64,000 nucleotides of DNA from Siphonodentalium dalli (taxonomy: Eukaryota > Mollusca > Scaphopoda > Gadilida > Siphonodentaliidae). The translations under genes were made by a program, and so were the position numbers. Position 1 is the stretch's first letter. Every line of letters begins with the position of its first letter. Shown here one piece after another: positions 11,572-24,222 of this stretch. The notes under the pieces are model-generated. The model was given only the letters and a program-made list of their open reading frames with translations, ran no database searches and was not told the DNA's origin. The stretch spans positions 59,296,025 to 59,360,024 of the forward strand of contig CP136068.1 of the NCBI GenBank assembly GCA_032622095.1. Direction: 5' to 3'.

Positions 11572-13604
11572 TGAAATGTTCTTTTGGACCTAAAATTCAC
11601 AAATTTCCAAGTCAAACAAGGGCATAATTTTGGTAAAAATTAATGGAAGAAACATGCAGTATGTAGTAATATGATTGTACGTACAGACGAACTGACTGAC
11701 AGATGGAGGGAGCCTTGACAATAAATCACTGAAACACATTCAGTGGTAGGGGGCATGATGATAAAGGATGGTTTTTATATAGTTTCTAAGCACATTTAGT
11801 TACAGAAAAGCGATTTATTTCTCTCAATAAGCAAGTTTTGGAACATTGGCTTTCCTGAACAATCACGTCGGATGTTTAACCCATACTTCAACCATACCGA
11901 GTCACCGTTTATAACAGACGAAATCATCAATCTAGAACAGAATATTTAACAGTTCACAAAAAAGTGAAGATGATTTGAAAGAGAAGTTACATGGCATAAA
12001 ACTAGAATCTATCCACTTGTGCAAAACTTTTCAAACAAATCAACCAAATGACCTCAAATGACAAAATTAACACCTCATCGTCCTCACTTCGCATCGTATT
12101 CACGTATAAAATCAAATAGCAACATCGAATCAACCAAGCTGAGCATATAAACCCAGCGATATACCTGGATATAATCTGAAAGTATATATATACAATGTAT
12201 ATGGAAAGTTCCCATAATAAAGTGTAACATTCTGCATGCATGTTCTACAGAATGATCTATATGTAATTCGTTAGAATAATCATGTGACATAGGATTAAAT
12301 AGCTGTTTGATTGCATGGAAGGCATATAATGGAGTTTCTACATAACTTCAATCGCCATTTCACGACAAAGGATTCATCATGTGAATATCACTTAACTAGA
12401 AGGGATACCCAGGCTAAACAGTTGTCGCTATGTTTTTCTGTCTCCCCTGAATTGGAGGGCCCATATAGATATATATATAAGTATTGTGGGAATCGACAGC
12501 AAAACTTTTGGGTGCCACACATCATCCATGATTCTCGACGTCCCCAAAATCATGGACTTTCTAAATTTATCAATGTTGGTGCCTCCCCACAGATCACAAT
12601 CACTGACTTTAAAAATGTAACTCTTACAACTTTGCAAACCGCGTAATTAGATATCCCGCAAATTTATAGATATTCCCAAATACATTTCTAAAACATATAT
12701 TTATAAATTGTTTTATAGTGCCCTTCCTTACTCACTCCTGACTCCGACTGTCTAAACATTATGGTGATGTCTGTATACAATTATAACAAATCAAAATGCA
12801 TGGGCGGATGCATTGGCACAGCAATATATTACCATTGTTTATATTGATATTTTCATCGAATGGTTATGTTAAGACCAGAATGGCACATCCAGATGTCCCT
12901 CAGCTCAGATCAGAGCTTGGCAGTCCAGTTTTTCGTGCATCGCAGCTTAGACCCGCATCCACAGTATCCAGCCCAAACTGCATGATCGTACCTCCCCCTC
13001 CAAAAAAACTCCAAATAAATTTTGTGACCCGACCATACCCATATTCTCTACCTCGACTCCAACAATCCTAGAACCACAGAGATGCCAACATATAAGGTCG
13101 GATCTGATTATTCATAAAATTATAAAGGGTTGGGTGGAAATTTGCAGCAGAAATATTTTTCTGGCACCCCATCCCAATCTCATTCCTGATTCTGACACTG
13201 TTACTTTGGTAACTTTTTAAAATGTACCAATAAAATACCTGTTAAACTCCTTTGGATCACTCTGTATAAATAGCTGGCCCTCAATTTTGATAGGATACAA
13301 ACAGACATAAGTATGTTGAGAATAGATAATAGATCTCCTTATAGGACTTTTGACTGCTCGCAAAAAAATAAATACATCTAATTATGACAATATATTTCAA
13401 AATGATCACTTCTTTACATATTTCTATACATTCTGGCTCATATAATCGTAGCCAATCGATGTGAGAGCAAAATACAGGGCGAATAAAATGTATTGATCAA
13501 GTTAGAGTCGGAACATAAATAGCTGGTTAGATCCTGATCTGAACCATGAGATCGGAAACGAGTCGCAATAATTTCTTAACTAGGGAGTTTCTGGCCGAGT
13601 AAAA
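11572..13604. other. AT-rich sequence, no gene recognised
   Basis: Several frames of 60-110 codons occur, but none has a recognisable motif or good splice context. Confidence 0.3.
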
Positions 13605-13939
13605 ATGATATTTTAAAAAATATAATATATATTTCCTTAAAGAAAGCCTGAACACTGAACTATATGGATATATGTCCTGCGTTTGTAAACCATAGTAGAA
13701 AAGGGGTTAACTTTTTGTGGTCGCCTACGATCCCTCGCGGTCTTCAGTGGCTTGCTCGGAATCAGTCACACATGCGCAGTCCCAATATAACCGATTGAAT
13801 TCGCCAGTTTATTTTCAACTCAATCATGAGATTGGCGAGTTGCGGGGTTGGAAATGGCACCGCCATGGGAGGGCCCTATGATAGTTCAGTGTTCAGGCTT
13901 TCTTTAAGGAAATATATATTATATTTTTTTAAATATCAT
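13605..13939. mobile_element. Fold-back MITE, 59-bp inverted arms
   Basis: 13605-13663 and 13881-13939 are inverted copies, including CCTTAAAGAAAGCCTGAACA then CTGAACTAT. The middle carries GTCGCCTACGATCCCTCGCG, which recurs inverted near 15930. Confidence 0.6.
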
Positions 13940-14133
13940 ATTTCCGCTAAAGGAAGTCGTTCACACTGAACTATATGGATTAGAAAGCAAGCCCAGGAGG
14001 AGGCATGAGCAATAAAGTTAATAGCCAAATTTTGGAGGGAATGCACTCTTCTAAAACAGATTGTACCTAAATATGAACTCTTTAATGAATCTGTTATGAT
14101 TAGGTACGTGAAATAACTCATATAATTAGAGTG

Positions 14134-14421
14134 CTATATTGCCCAAACATGTACCTCCCCCCCCTTGTTTTTGGAAGCAACATCCCAGGTGGTGCCATTC
14201 AATTCAGAATTGCGAGCGAAACGAGCAATTCTCTGTTCTTCATCCGTCAGTTCTAAGAATCCAGCCGATTTGAGATGCGAGGAGACTAAATCCCTCTCCG
14301 CCTTAGCGACATAACGACCTGCACTGGAGGAGGCCCACTCCAAAGATGGCAAGACAACCAACATTAAGAGTTTAACTAACTGCTGTTCACCAATGCAAAT
14401 GGCAGATAACTTGATGCCCAA
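14134..14421 (-). CDS. Unrecognised 95-codon coding-like frame inside a repeat
   Basis: Minus-strand frame with balanced composition, including LEWASSSAGRYVAKAERDLV and LTDEEQRIARFARNSEL. Charged heptads suggest helices. It lies inside the 13940-16036 composite element and is probably a fragment of a transposon protein. I cannot assign a family. Confidence 0.3.
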   Translation of the reverse strand: MGIKLSAICIGEQQLVKLLMLVVLPSLEWASSSAGRYVAKAERDLVSSHLKSAGFLELTDEEQRIARFARNSELNGTTWDVASKNKGGEVHVWAI

Positions 14422-14919
14422 TCTGTGGCACAGGTATCAAAAGGAGAGCCCATTAGCCCAAATGGGTTATACAACTATAAGCGAGTCAAGCCATCGGATC
14501 AGAGGCAGCCCCCACCATCACATGCTGCAGGTGGTCATGCCCAAGCTAATATCCTGGCCAAGCTGGAGGGTGGGGAGAGGTCATTTTTCTCCGATCCCTT
14601 CACGGAGGAGTGGCAGGCAAGGCCGTGTCGTTAATGCGAGCGTGACCAGGGGGACTCGGCGCTTTACCTCATGGGTACGGCCCCTGCCCTACGCTTAAGC
14701 TGTCGAAGGCCATCCAGCCGGTGTCGATACGTACGCACGCGATTTTGGCAGCTTTAGCGCCCAGAACCGCTAGCGTCTGGTGGGGGACAAATGGCCTGGA
14801 GGTCCCAAGTACCCCGACAGCTCCACCAGACGTATCCCCACGAATTGGTTGAACCGTTGAGACGTAACCGGAGGAGCGTGAACGGGTCCTGCCCTTAGAA
14901 CTGTTATCACACGTTCACA

Positions 14920-15400
14920 TGTCTCTGAGGTACCTATGTATCACAATATACACATTGCGTATATATATATATATAAAATGATATAATATATATATCCGGG
15001 GGATATATATATTAAGTTTTCCTCATGAGACCATGTCAGAAGGCCCTTCCAAAGCTGCGCCCATCAATCTAATGGTCGGAGCCAGATCACAGCTCCCTGT
15101 CATGATCCAATGTATCACTAAATATAGATATACAACCCCACAGAGAACATGTCTCATGTCTCTGAGGTACCTATGTATCACAAGATAGCATTGCAGAAAC
15201 CCGGTGACACAAATCTTTCGCATATATAGATATATAAAATGATATCATAGATATATCATGGTGATATATAAGTCATCATGAGATCATGTCAGAAGACCCT
15301 ACTAAAGCTGCGCCCAACAATCCAATGGTCGGAGCCAGAGCAGAGATCCCTGGCACAATCCAATGTATCATTAAAGATATATATATAGCCCCTCAGAGAA
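14920..15400 (+). repeat. Two tandem units of about 240 bp
   Basis: GTCTCTGAGGTACCTATGTA recurs at 14921 and 15159. Each copy is followed by a TATA-rich stretch, CATGTCAGAAG, AAGCTGCGCCCA, and GGTCGGAGCCAGA. The copies are about 85 percent alike by eye. Confidence 0.65.
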
Positions 15401-16319
15401 CATGACTAACAGCCATGAGCATCAGGAGTGCATGGCCGAACACCGCAGGTGACCAGAGCATCCAATGAGAAAGCAAACCGTTACTCTCAGGTGCCAAACA
15501 ATAGTGTCGGTACAAGTATTAATTTTGGAGAAATTTCCCAACGAGCACCATCCTTTGGAATGGAGACAGACAGCCAAATGTGCAATCACAAGTATTATGT
15601 TCAGCCTAAATCCACACACATTACTATTATTAGGCCATCTCGACCACTAGGCACCTGAGAGCAGTCCGCGTTCCCAGCGGAATACCCACGCGATCCGATT
15701 CTAAGAAATGAAGGTGCGCCTTCTACAACCGAAATCAGTTCAAATGATGTACAATGTAGTCAGATGATGAACACAGGTAAATTTTCACAGTCACCATACG
15801 GAATATCCAGGTCTGAGCCTCTGCCCCCCCCCAAACATGCAGTAGAACGACCTAGGTGTGTGATAGGTCGGTTATATTGGGACTGCGCATGCGTGACTGA
15901 TTCCGAGCAAGCCACTGAAGACCGCGAGGGATCGTAGGCGACCACAAAAAGTTAACCCCTTTTCTACTATGGTTTACAAACGCAGGACATATATCCATAT
16001 AGTTCAGTGTGAACGGCTTCCTTTAGCGGAAATATCAGTTAGATCCAAAACTGCAGGAATTGTTGAAACCCAGTGTACTATCTTTAAACAAATTTCACAT
16101 CAAAACATGCAGTGTATAGATCGATGCGTCTGGTCAATAAATAAAAAAACATGCATGCGCAGTGTGTAGATGCATGTGGTCAATTATGTTATGTAATGCA
16201 ACTGATAACAGGCGGGTCTCCGGCGATGTTTATTGGTACATATATAAACTGGATTTGTTCCAAGGGATTTGATTGATCATCCTTAGAATAAACTGATCTA
16301 ATAATTTATTTGTATATTA

Positions 16320-16675
16320 ACGAGAGGCCGATCACGATCGGCAGATGTTAACCCATCCCTTGGCAATAGTAAATTACTATGATCGGAATCATAAATGAGA
16401 GTTTTGGTGTTGAATTATAGAGTATACTGTTATGTACTTTATAGACATATGTACATAACACAAATTATTGGAATTTATTAGTCACTCGCATTAATATAAG
16501 AGAATGGACTAAACCACCACAGCCTTGGGTGAAATGTGAAAAGTTGCCTGGACATGGAATACTTGGGTTAAGAGAGTCCAATTTAAGTTTACAATAATAA
16601 TGTATCAAATTCTACCAACAGTATAGTATACAGATAAGCCAACTCACTGCTGACCCATTAATATCAATTATATAG
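16320..16675 (+). repeat. Copy of the segment at 40663-41690, without the MITE
   Basis: It starts with the family C 5' end GAGAGGCCGATCACGATCGG then CAGATGTTAACCCATCCCTT. It then matches 40663 onward, including CACCACAGCCTTGGGT and CCTGGACATGGAATACTTGG. It lacks the 643-bp insertion present at 40844-41486. Confidence 0.7.
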
Positions 16676-17030
16676 AGAGGGTATTGTGAGAAGCATGTAT
16701 ACCAAAAATTATTGAAATCGGTTCATATTTGTTAAAGTTATTAAGTTGGACAGAATTTTCTAAGTAAAAATAAGTCGAAAATGAGGCGTAACTTGAAAAA
16801 AAAAGTCGGACCGAACAGCAATTAGCATCATGCGGAGAGACCGTCCTGAGGAGATTGCATACAAAAAATTATTGAAATCGGTTCATAGTTGTTCGAGTTA
16901 TGAGGTCGGACGGACGGACGGACACACGGAGGGAGAAAACGTGACGGACGGACGGACGGACAGACGGACGGATGGACAGACGCAGTCAATCCAGTATACC
17001 CCCCATTTTCTTCGAAAGTGGGGGTATAAT
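16676..17030 (+). mobile_element. Family B element, 5'-truncated
   Basis: Core units with TTATTGAAATCGGTTCATA, a GGAC run (16908-16975) and the complete 3' end CCCCCATTTTCTTCGAAAGT then GGGGGTATAAT. The 5' palindrome is missing. Confidence 0.68.
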
Positions 17031-17562
17031 TATAATGACCTCAGACCATCTGAAGATATCACTCTACAGCACAGATGTCCAAGTCTATGGTTAATACCAT
17101 GTGATGTTTATTGTTGAATCTTTATTTTAAATTAGATACCATAGCTTTCTTTATCAGATTATTTGCACATCAATTGGCATAAGAGACATCAGAAAATAAT
17201 ATAGCCTTATCAATAGCTAAGTAGTCCAAAGGCATGGGATGAAATTGGTGAATTGGGTTTAAAGTCGCTCCAAACAAATTTACCAGTACATAACACAAGA
17301 TTATGGACCGATTTAAACCAAATTTGGTGTGGTGACTCGGGATACCCTTGGCAGAGTTATAATGGTGTTAGTTTTTCAAATTTTGTTACTTGAATTTTTT
17401 TTTTTTTAATTATTTAAACAAAAAATATTTTATTATATACCATATTATTTTTATTTATTTATTTATATTCATTTTTTTTTTAAATTGAGCAAGGAAATCA
17501 ATCTAAAAAAAAAAAATTGTTTTGTTTTGAGTGAATATATTTTTTTGAAAAAGGGCCATTAC

Positions 17563-18521
17563 CAGTGTTCGCGCTGTCGGTAGCCAAATTAGCCAATGGC
17601 TAATCTTTTTCGAATTTGGCTAATAAAAATTTCATTTGGCTAAACTTTTGGCTAAACTTTTTTTGATCCCAAATGGAGACTGAAAGCATGAATTTTTGGC
17701 AAGTGGGTTTTTAATTCTGTGATGTAAACGATCTAGTCCAAAAACATCGTAAGTAGGAATATATCGCCGACTGTACAAAGGGAAACCCGATCGCGAACAT
17801 GCAGTACAAAGGGAAACGCACGAAACAGCAAAAAATCATTATTTTACATGTAATCCGCTAATCCCCCATTGTCTGTCTGGTCACTCACAGGACTCCTGCA
17901 CAATGCATGTTTATGATGACATTGTATTTATGACGGTCAAGGTTTATGAGCTCCAAGTGTAATACGATAGCTTAATCAGCCAAATGTGAATCACGACAGA
18001 TATTTTGTGGCTATTTGTTGTCAATACCGATACATTCAAAATAATATGCATGCTTTTATGACAGATTGTAATGTGATAATGGTGTAACAATATTAAGTTA
18101 TTAGTTTCCAGATGTCACTTAAATATTTTCGCAAGGATATAATTAATGTTTAATGATTTAAAAAAAGATATTGATATAAAACATATTGATATAAAAATAT
18201 TAATGACATTAAGAAGGACAATCCCGGGTTACCCCCCCCCCCCCCCAAATCACTCTTTCACATAAAGATTAATAAATTTTTAATAAATGATATATATAAA
18301 AATATTTCTAGTTCATCAAAATTAGTTAAATTATTGTATATTTTACCTGTGTCTGTTAGATTTGACGTTTTAGTCATTAATTGTGAACCGACCAGAAAAC
18401 GATGATTTAATTTGGCTATAGTTTTTTTTTAATTTGGCTAAAGTTTTTTTCATTTGGCTAATAAAATTTTCATTTGGCTAAACTTTTGGCTAAAGCTTTT
18501 TTCAGTCCAGCGCGAACACTG
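17563..18521. mobile_element. hAT-like non-autonomous element, perfect 8-bp duplication
   Basis: 959 bp with 14-bp perfect terminal inverted repeats (CAGTGTTCGCGCTG) and the exact target duplication GCCATTAC at 17555-17562 and 18522-18529. Both subterminal regions contain several copies of TTTGGCTAA, as hAT elements often do for transposase binding. No transposase frame is present. It sits inside a family C core (AGGGCCATTACTC) whose 3' end is at about 18570-18600. Confidence 0.85.
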
Positions 18522-18534
18522 GCCATTACTCAGT

Positions 18535-18600
18535 TAAATATACAATCCGGACAACGAAACTTTGTTTACCATACTATGGTATGGGTAAACATAAAAACAA
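18535..18600 (+). mobile_element. Family C 3' end
   Basis: AATCCGGACAACG, then the hairpin TACCATACTATGGTA and GGGTAAACATAAAAA. This is the 3' part of the element interrupted by the hAT copy upstream. Confidence 0.55.
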
Positions 18601-19019
18601 AACATGATATCTGATAATAATAAATAAATCACTGAATTATTGATATGATGTGTCTCTGGGACGGATGGAAAGAGTTCATAATTTTGCAACCTAATCAATC
18701 GATCATTCAGATGAGAAATATTTGAGTTATTGAATCAGATAGCATACACATTTCTAAAGTGCGTTTGTGTGCAGTAAATGTATTTCTGGAACATGGTGAT
18801 CACATATAACAAACTTTTGTCTCACTTCATACTGACAATTGAAAACAGCTGATAATTTTCGAGAACTGTTCTGTTTGTTCAGATCATATATATTGGCAGT
18901 CAGTCTATATAACAGTATGTCATGTAGGCCTATTTATCGATATATATTGTCAACTCTACCAAATTACGTACATTACATGTGTAAGTTTAGTTTCAATTGA
19001 GCCATGTCTGTTTAATTAT

Positions 19020-19484
19020 AACAAGAGGTGTGCACTCGAGTGCTAGCATACCCCCACCGTGGCAAATTCAACCCGCATTATCCGTAAACCCAACAAAAAA
19101 GATTTTTAAAGAAAAATTCGGACTAATAATAGCCGCATCATGTAGAGAGGGTATTATGAGCAGCATGTATACCACAAATTATTGAAATCGGTTCATATTT
19201 GTTAAAGTTATTAAGTCGGACCGAATTTTCTAAGTCAAAATAAGTCGAAAATGAGGCGAAACTTTAAAAAAAAAAGTCGGACCGAACCACAATTAGCATC
19301 ATGTGGAGAGGCAGTCCTAAGGAGATTGCATACAAACAATTATTGAAATCGGTTCATAGTTGTTCGAGTTATGAGGTCGGTCGGACGGACGGACAGACGG
19401 ACGAACAGAGGGATAAAGCATGACGGACGGACGGATGCAGTCAATCCAGTATACCCCCCATTTTCTTCGAAAGTGGGGGTATAA
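19020..19484 (+). mobile_element. Family B element, complete ends
   Basis: 5' GTGCACTCGAGTGC palindrome and ATACCCCCAC, one to two core units, a GGAC/GGACA run (about 19380-19436), and 3' end CCCCCATTTTCTTCGAAAGT then GGGGGTATAAT. A frame on the minus strand (19317-19754) is an artefact. Confidence 0.72.
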
Positions 19485-19690
19485 TAAAAGGTCACAGACC
19501 CCCCCCACATGTCCCCCAAAAAGGGGGGGGGAATCGAAAAAGAGGGATAACTTAGTCAGAAATTGGACCATGACCATAATCAACCTTGGCCTGCGTCTTC
19601 TCAAATATGAACCATATGTACCAAATATCAAGAAATTCTGTTGAATATTGCTGAAATTATCATCCGGACAACGCAAAAACTGAGATTTCT

Positions 19691-20442
19691 CAGACAAACA
19701 GTACGACCTGTAGCCCGTGCTAATGGATTGAATTTTGAAATCCAAGATGGCCACTGGCGGCCATGTTGTTTGTCCGAATGACCCCCAAAATGACTCGTAC
19801 CCATCTACATTCCAATTTCAACAGCCATGACAAATTTCATGATGATCAGACTAAAGGTACGACCTGTAGCCCGTGCTAAAGGATTTAGTCATACAAAGAG
19901 TAAAATCCAAAATGGCTGAATGACCCCAAAATGACTCGTTCCCATCTACATGTCATTGTTAACATCCATGAAAATTTTTATGATGATCCGACCAAAGGTA
20001 CGACCTGTAGGCCGTGCCAAAGAATTTAGTCATGCAAAGAGTAAAATCTAAGATGGCTGCCGGTGGCCATGTTTTTTGGCCGAACAACCCAAAATTACTC
20101 GTTCCCATCTACATGTCAATATTAACATCCATGACAAATTTCAAGATGATCAGACGAACAGTACGACCTGTAGCCCGTGCTAATGGATTGAATATTGAAA
20201 TCCAAGATGGCCACTGGCGGCCATGTTTTTTTCCCGAATGAACCCAAAATGACTCGTTCCCATCTACATGTCAATGTCAACAGCTATGACAAATGTCATA
20301 ATGATCTGACCAAAGGTACGACCTGTAGCCCGTGCTAAAGGAAATTGTTGACGCATCACGCACACACACACGCACGCACACACGGACGACGGACGACAAA
20401 GCCATGGCAATAGCTCAAACTTTACAAAGTAAAGTTGAGCTA
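19691..20442 (+). mobile_element. Family A element, 5'-truncated
   Basis: Three to four core units, then the complete right flank with a CACACACGCACG stretch, GGACGACGGACGAC, CCATGGCAATAGCTC, and the hairpin ACTTTACAAAGTAAAGT followed by TGAGCTA at 20442. Confidence 0.75.
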
Positions 20443-22739
20443 AATGAAAGTGTCAATGACACTGTAGCTCAACTTGGAAAGGGAATAATTTAATATATTA
20501 CAGTCAATGGAGCGATTAGGAATGTGGAAAGTTGAATGTCTAATACTAGTTTATAGACATGAAGAGAAAAGTAAAATCCAAGATGGCTGCTGGCGGCCAT
20601 GTTTTCGGCCGAATGACCCCAAAATGAGTCGTTCCCATCTACATGTCAACATTAACATCCAGGACAAATTTCATGATGATCAGACGAATAGTACGACCTG
20701 TGGCCCGTGCTAATGGATTAAATTTTGAAATCCAAGATGGCCGCTGGCGGCCATGTTTTTTGTCCGAATGACCCCAAAATGACTCGTTCCCATTTACATT
20801 CCAATTTCAACAGCCATGAAAATTTTTATGATGATCAGACTAAAGGTACGACCTGTAGCCCGTGCTAAAGGATTTAGTCATACAAAGAGTAAAATCCAAG
20901 ATGGCTGCTGGCGGCCATGTTTTTTGGCCGAATGACCCCAAAATGACTCGTTCCCATCTACATGTCATTATTAACATTCATGAAAAATTTTATGATGATC
21001 AGACTAAAGATACAACCTGTAGCCCGTGCTAAAGGATTTAGTCATACAAAGAGTAAAATCCAAGATGGCTGCTGGCGACCATGTTTTTTGGCCGATTGAC
21101 CCCAAAATTACTCGTTCCCATCTACATGTCATTGTTAACATCCATGACAAATTTTATGATGATCAGACTAAAGGTACGACCTGCAGCCCGTGATAAAGAA
21201 TTTAGTCATACAAAGAGTAAAATCTAAGATGGCTGCTGGTGGCCATGTTTTTTGGCCGAATGACCCCAAAATTACTCGTTCCCATCTACATGTAAATATT
21301 ATCATCCATGACAAATTTCATGATGATCAGACAATCAGTACGACCTGTGGCCCGTGCTAATGGATTAAATTTTGAAATCCAAGATGGCCGCTGGCGGCCA
21401 TGTTTTTTGTCCGAATGACCCCAAAATCACTCGTTCCCATCTACATTCCAATATCAACAGCCATGACAAATTTTATAATGATCAGACTAAAGGTACGACC
21501 TGTAGCCCGTGCTAAAGGATTTAGTCATACAAAGAGTAAAATCCAAGATGGCTGCTGACGGCCATGTTTTTTGGCCGAATGACCCCAAAATGACTCGTTC
21601 CCATCTACATGTGATTATTAACATTCTTGACAAATTTTATGATGATCAGACTAAAAGTAGGACCTGTAGCCCGTGCTAAAGGATTTAGTCATGCAAAGAG
21701 TAAAATCCAAGACGGCTGCTGGCGGCCATGTTTTTTGGCCGATTGACTCCAAAATGACTCGTTCCAATCTACATGTCATTGTTAACATCCATGACAAATT
21801 TTATGATGATCAGACTAAAGGTACGACCTGTAGCCCGTGCTAAAGAATTTAGTCATACAAAGAGTAAAATCCAAGATGGCTGCTGGCGGCCATGTTTTTG
21901 GGCCGAATGACCCCAAAATTACTCGTTCCCATCTACATGTCAATATTAACATCCATGACAAATTTCATGATGATCAGACGAACAGTGCGACCTGTGGCCC
22001 GTGCTAATGGATTGAATTTTGAAAACAAAGATGGCCACTGGCGGCCATGTTTTTTGTCCGAATGACCCCAAAATGACTCGTTCCCATCTACATTCCAATT
22101 TCAACAGCCATGATAAATTTCATGATTATCAGACTAAAGGTACGACCTGTAGCCCGTGCTAAAGGATTTAGTCATACAAAGAGTAAAATCCAAGATGGCT
22201 GCTGGCGGCCATGTTTTTTGCCCGAATAACCCAAAAATGACTCGTTCCCATCTACATGTCATTGTTAACATCCATGACAAATTTTATGACGATCTGACTA
22301 AAGGTACGACCTGTAGCCCGTGCTAAAGGATTTAGTCATGCAAAGAGTAAAATCGAAGATGGCTGCTGGCGGCCATGTTTTTTGGCCGAATGACCTCAAA
22401 ATTACTCGTTCCCATCTACATGTCAATATTAACATCCATGACAAATTTCATGACGATCAGATGAACAGTACGGCCTGTAGCTCGTGCTAATGGATTGAAT
22501 TTTGAAATCTAAGATGGCCACTGGCGGCCATGTTTTTTTTCCGTATGACCCCAAAATGAATAATTCCGGTACAAATGTTGATGTCAACAGCTATGACAAA
22601 TTTCATAATGATCCGATCAAAGGTACGACCTGTAGCCTCTATTGTTGACGCCGCCCGTACACACGCACACACGAACACACGGACGACGGACGACAAAGCC
22701 ATGGCAATAGCTCAAACTTTACAAAGTAAAGTTGAGCTA
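20443..22739 (+). mobile_element. Family A element, complete, joined head to tail to the previous
   Basis: The left end AATGAAAGTGTCAATGACAC then TGTAGCTCAACTTGG begins exactly where the previous element ends. About 12-13 core units follow to 22640, then the right flank and the hairpin ACTTTACAAAGTAAAGT plus TGAGCTA at 22739. TAGCTCAACTT (left) and AAGTTGAGCTA (right) are inverted copies. Confidence 0.8.
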
Positions 22740-23060
22740 AAAAGGGGGCACAACTCCGTCATAAATCATCGGACCATGACCAAAATCTAACTTGGCCTGT
22801 GTCTTCTCAAGTAAGAATCACTTAACAAATATCAAGAAATTATGTTGAATATTGCTCAAGTAATCATTCAGACAACGAAAAACTGTGATTTCTTATTAAT
22901 AAAAGGGGCATAACTCATTCAAAAATCATCGGTCTATGACCAAAATCAAACCTGGCCTGTGTTGTACTCAAACAACAACCACGTACCAAATATAAAGAAA
23001 TTCTGTTAAATACTGCTCAAGTTATCATCCGGACAACACAAAAACTATAATTTATAAGTA
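22740..23060 (+). repeat. Two core-like units of a family C/D relative
   Basis: GGGGCATAACTC-type openings at about 22745 and 22905, each followed by ATCATCGG, CATGACCAAAATC and TATCAAGAAATT, then a CATCCGGACAAC stretch. A similar single unit lies at 19545-19690. Confidence 0.55.
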
Positions 23061-23245
23061 AATGAAAGTGTCAATGACATTGTAGCTCAACTTGGGGAGG
23101 AGTTAATAATTTTATGCTGAGCATTTAATAGAATGATAAAAAAGAATGAAGTCAAAAAGTTTCAGTAAAGGGATAGTATTATGTAAATGAAATTATTTTC
23201 ATTTCAAACATTTCTCAAAAAATGTGGGCTGCAGGGTGCGCCGAT

Positions 23246-24222
23246 CAGACCTGTTACCCTCAAAAAATATTTTCCGGGAGATTGGTCACGATTTTCCGTG
23301 AGATTGGGGTCACCATCCGGGAGATTTTAAATAATTGATTTCCTTTTGCATTTTTGTAATTTCAATGAAGAAATTAAAAAAAAAAATTGTTTATCATCTA
23401 TCACACAGAAACATGCAAGTTTGATAACAAATTAACAAAGTATTCTTCAAGAAAACAGTTACTGTGCAGTTGTACATTTTATTGTCTCATTTTCGAGAAA
23501 ACATTGTAGGCCACCTATCATCAACCGTAAACTACTTTCGTTCGGTTTCATTTAGATCTCACGAGATTTCAACTGTCATGTTAAAAAGTACAATTCAGGA
23601 ACGGACTTGTAAAGTTTAAAATCTAGAACATATGTTTCTTTTGAATTTTATCATACCATTTCACGAGTCCTTAAACTTTGAATCATATCGTCGGCGTTTT
23701 TCCGGTCTTTCCACAGAATCAGACATTTCAAAAATATAATGTATTGTCGCCAATTTACCGAGACCTATATAAATGACCATATTCAATGGGCTTCCTATAT
23801 ATAGGGGTCATGCATAAAGCTCGTTTGTAATCCAATATGAAAACAATCTGGCATAGTTAATATTAGTTATATAACGTGAGGTTGCTCATCTCATTCCTCC
23901 TTTGTTTGTTAAAACATGTGGGTGACAAACCATTTATTGCCAGACTAATTACCCGCGGCACATTGGCAGCTACTCCAAGCTATCGCGATATTATTGCGTA
24001 ACAGCAGTATCTGCACCGGACGCTAAACAATCGCACCCAGGTAGTCTTGCATATTCTCGCTTACCGCGTTATAGTACAACGAAAACGAAAGTAACTTTTA
24101 ATTATTTTTTTGTTTGAGAAGATGGTTTCAAACCGTGAGATTAGGAGGTGTCGCCGTGACACCGTGAGATGCATGTTGAAAACGGGAGACTCACGGCGAA
24201 TCCGGGAGAAGTAACAGGTCTG
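23246..24222. mobile_element. hAT-like non-autonomous element
   Basis: 977 bp with 12-bp perfect inverted ends (CAGACCTGTTAC). Flanks are GCGCCGAT (23238-23245) and GTGCCAAT (24223-24230), matching at 6 of 8 positions. The undisturbed array sequence elsewhere reads GTGTGCCGATGGATTC, so an 8-bp duplication with later mutation is the simplest reading. CCGGGAGATT-like motifs repeat near both ends. No transposase frame. Confidence 0.72.

Larger units (their letters stand above)
13940..16036. mobile_element. Composite inverted-repeat element
   Basis: The left end TTTCCGCTAAAGGAAGTCGT then TCACACTGAACTATATGGAT is repeated inverted at about 15995-16036. A longer inverted copy (about 150 bp, 13643-13794 against 15868-16020) links it to the neighbouring MITE. 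The inside holds a GC-richer block (about 14500-14900), a tandem duplication (14920-15400) and a 95-codon frame (14134-14421). The class of element is unknown. Confidence 0.45.

Noticed and set aside
19317-19754. 145-codon minus-strand frame
   Set aside because: It spans the family B 3' end and GGAC run. The SVRPSVRPS stretch is just the tetranucleotide repeat translated.
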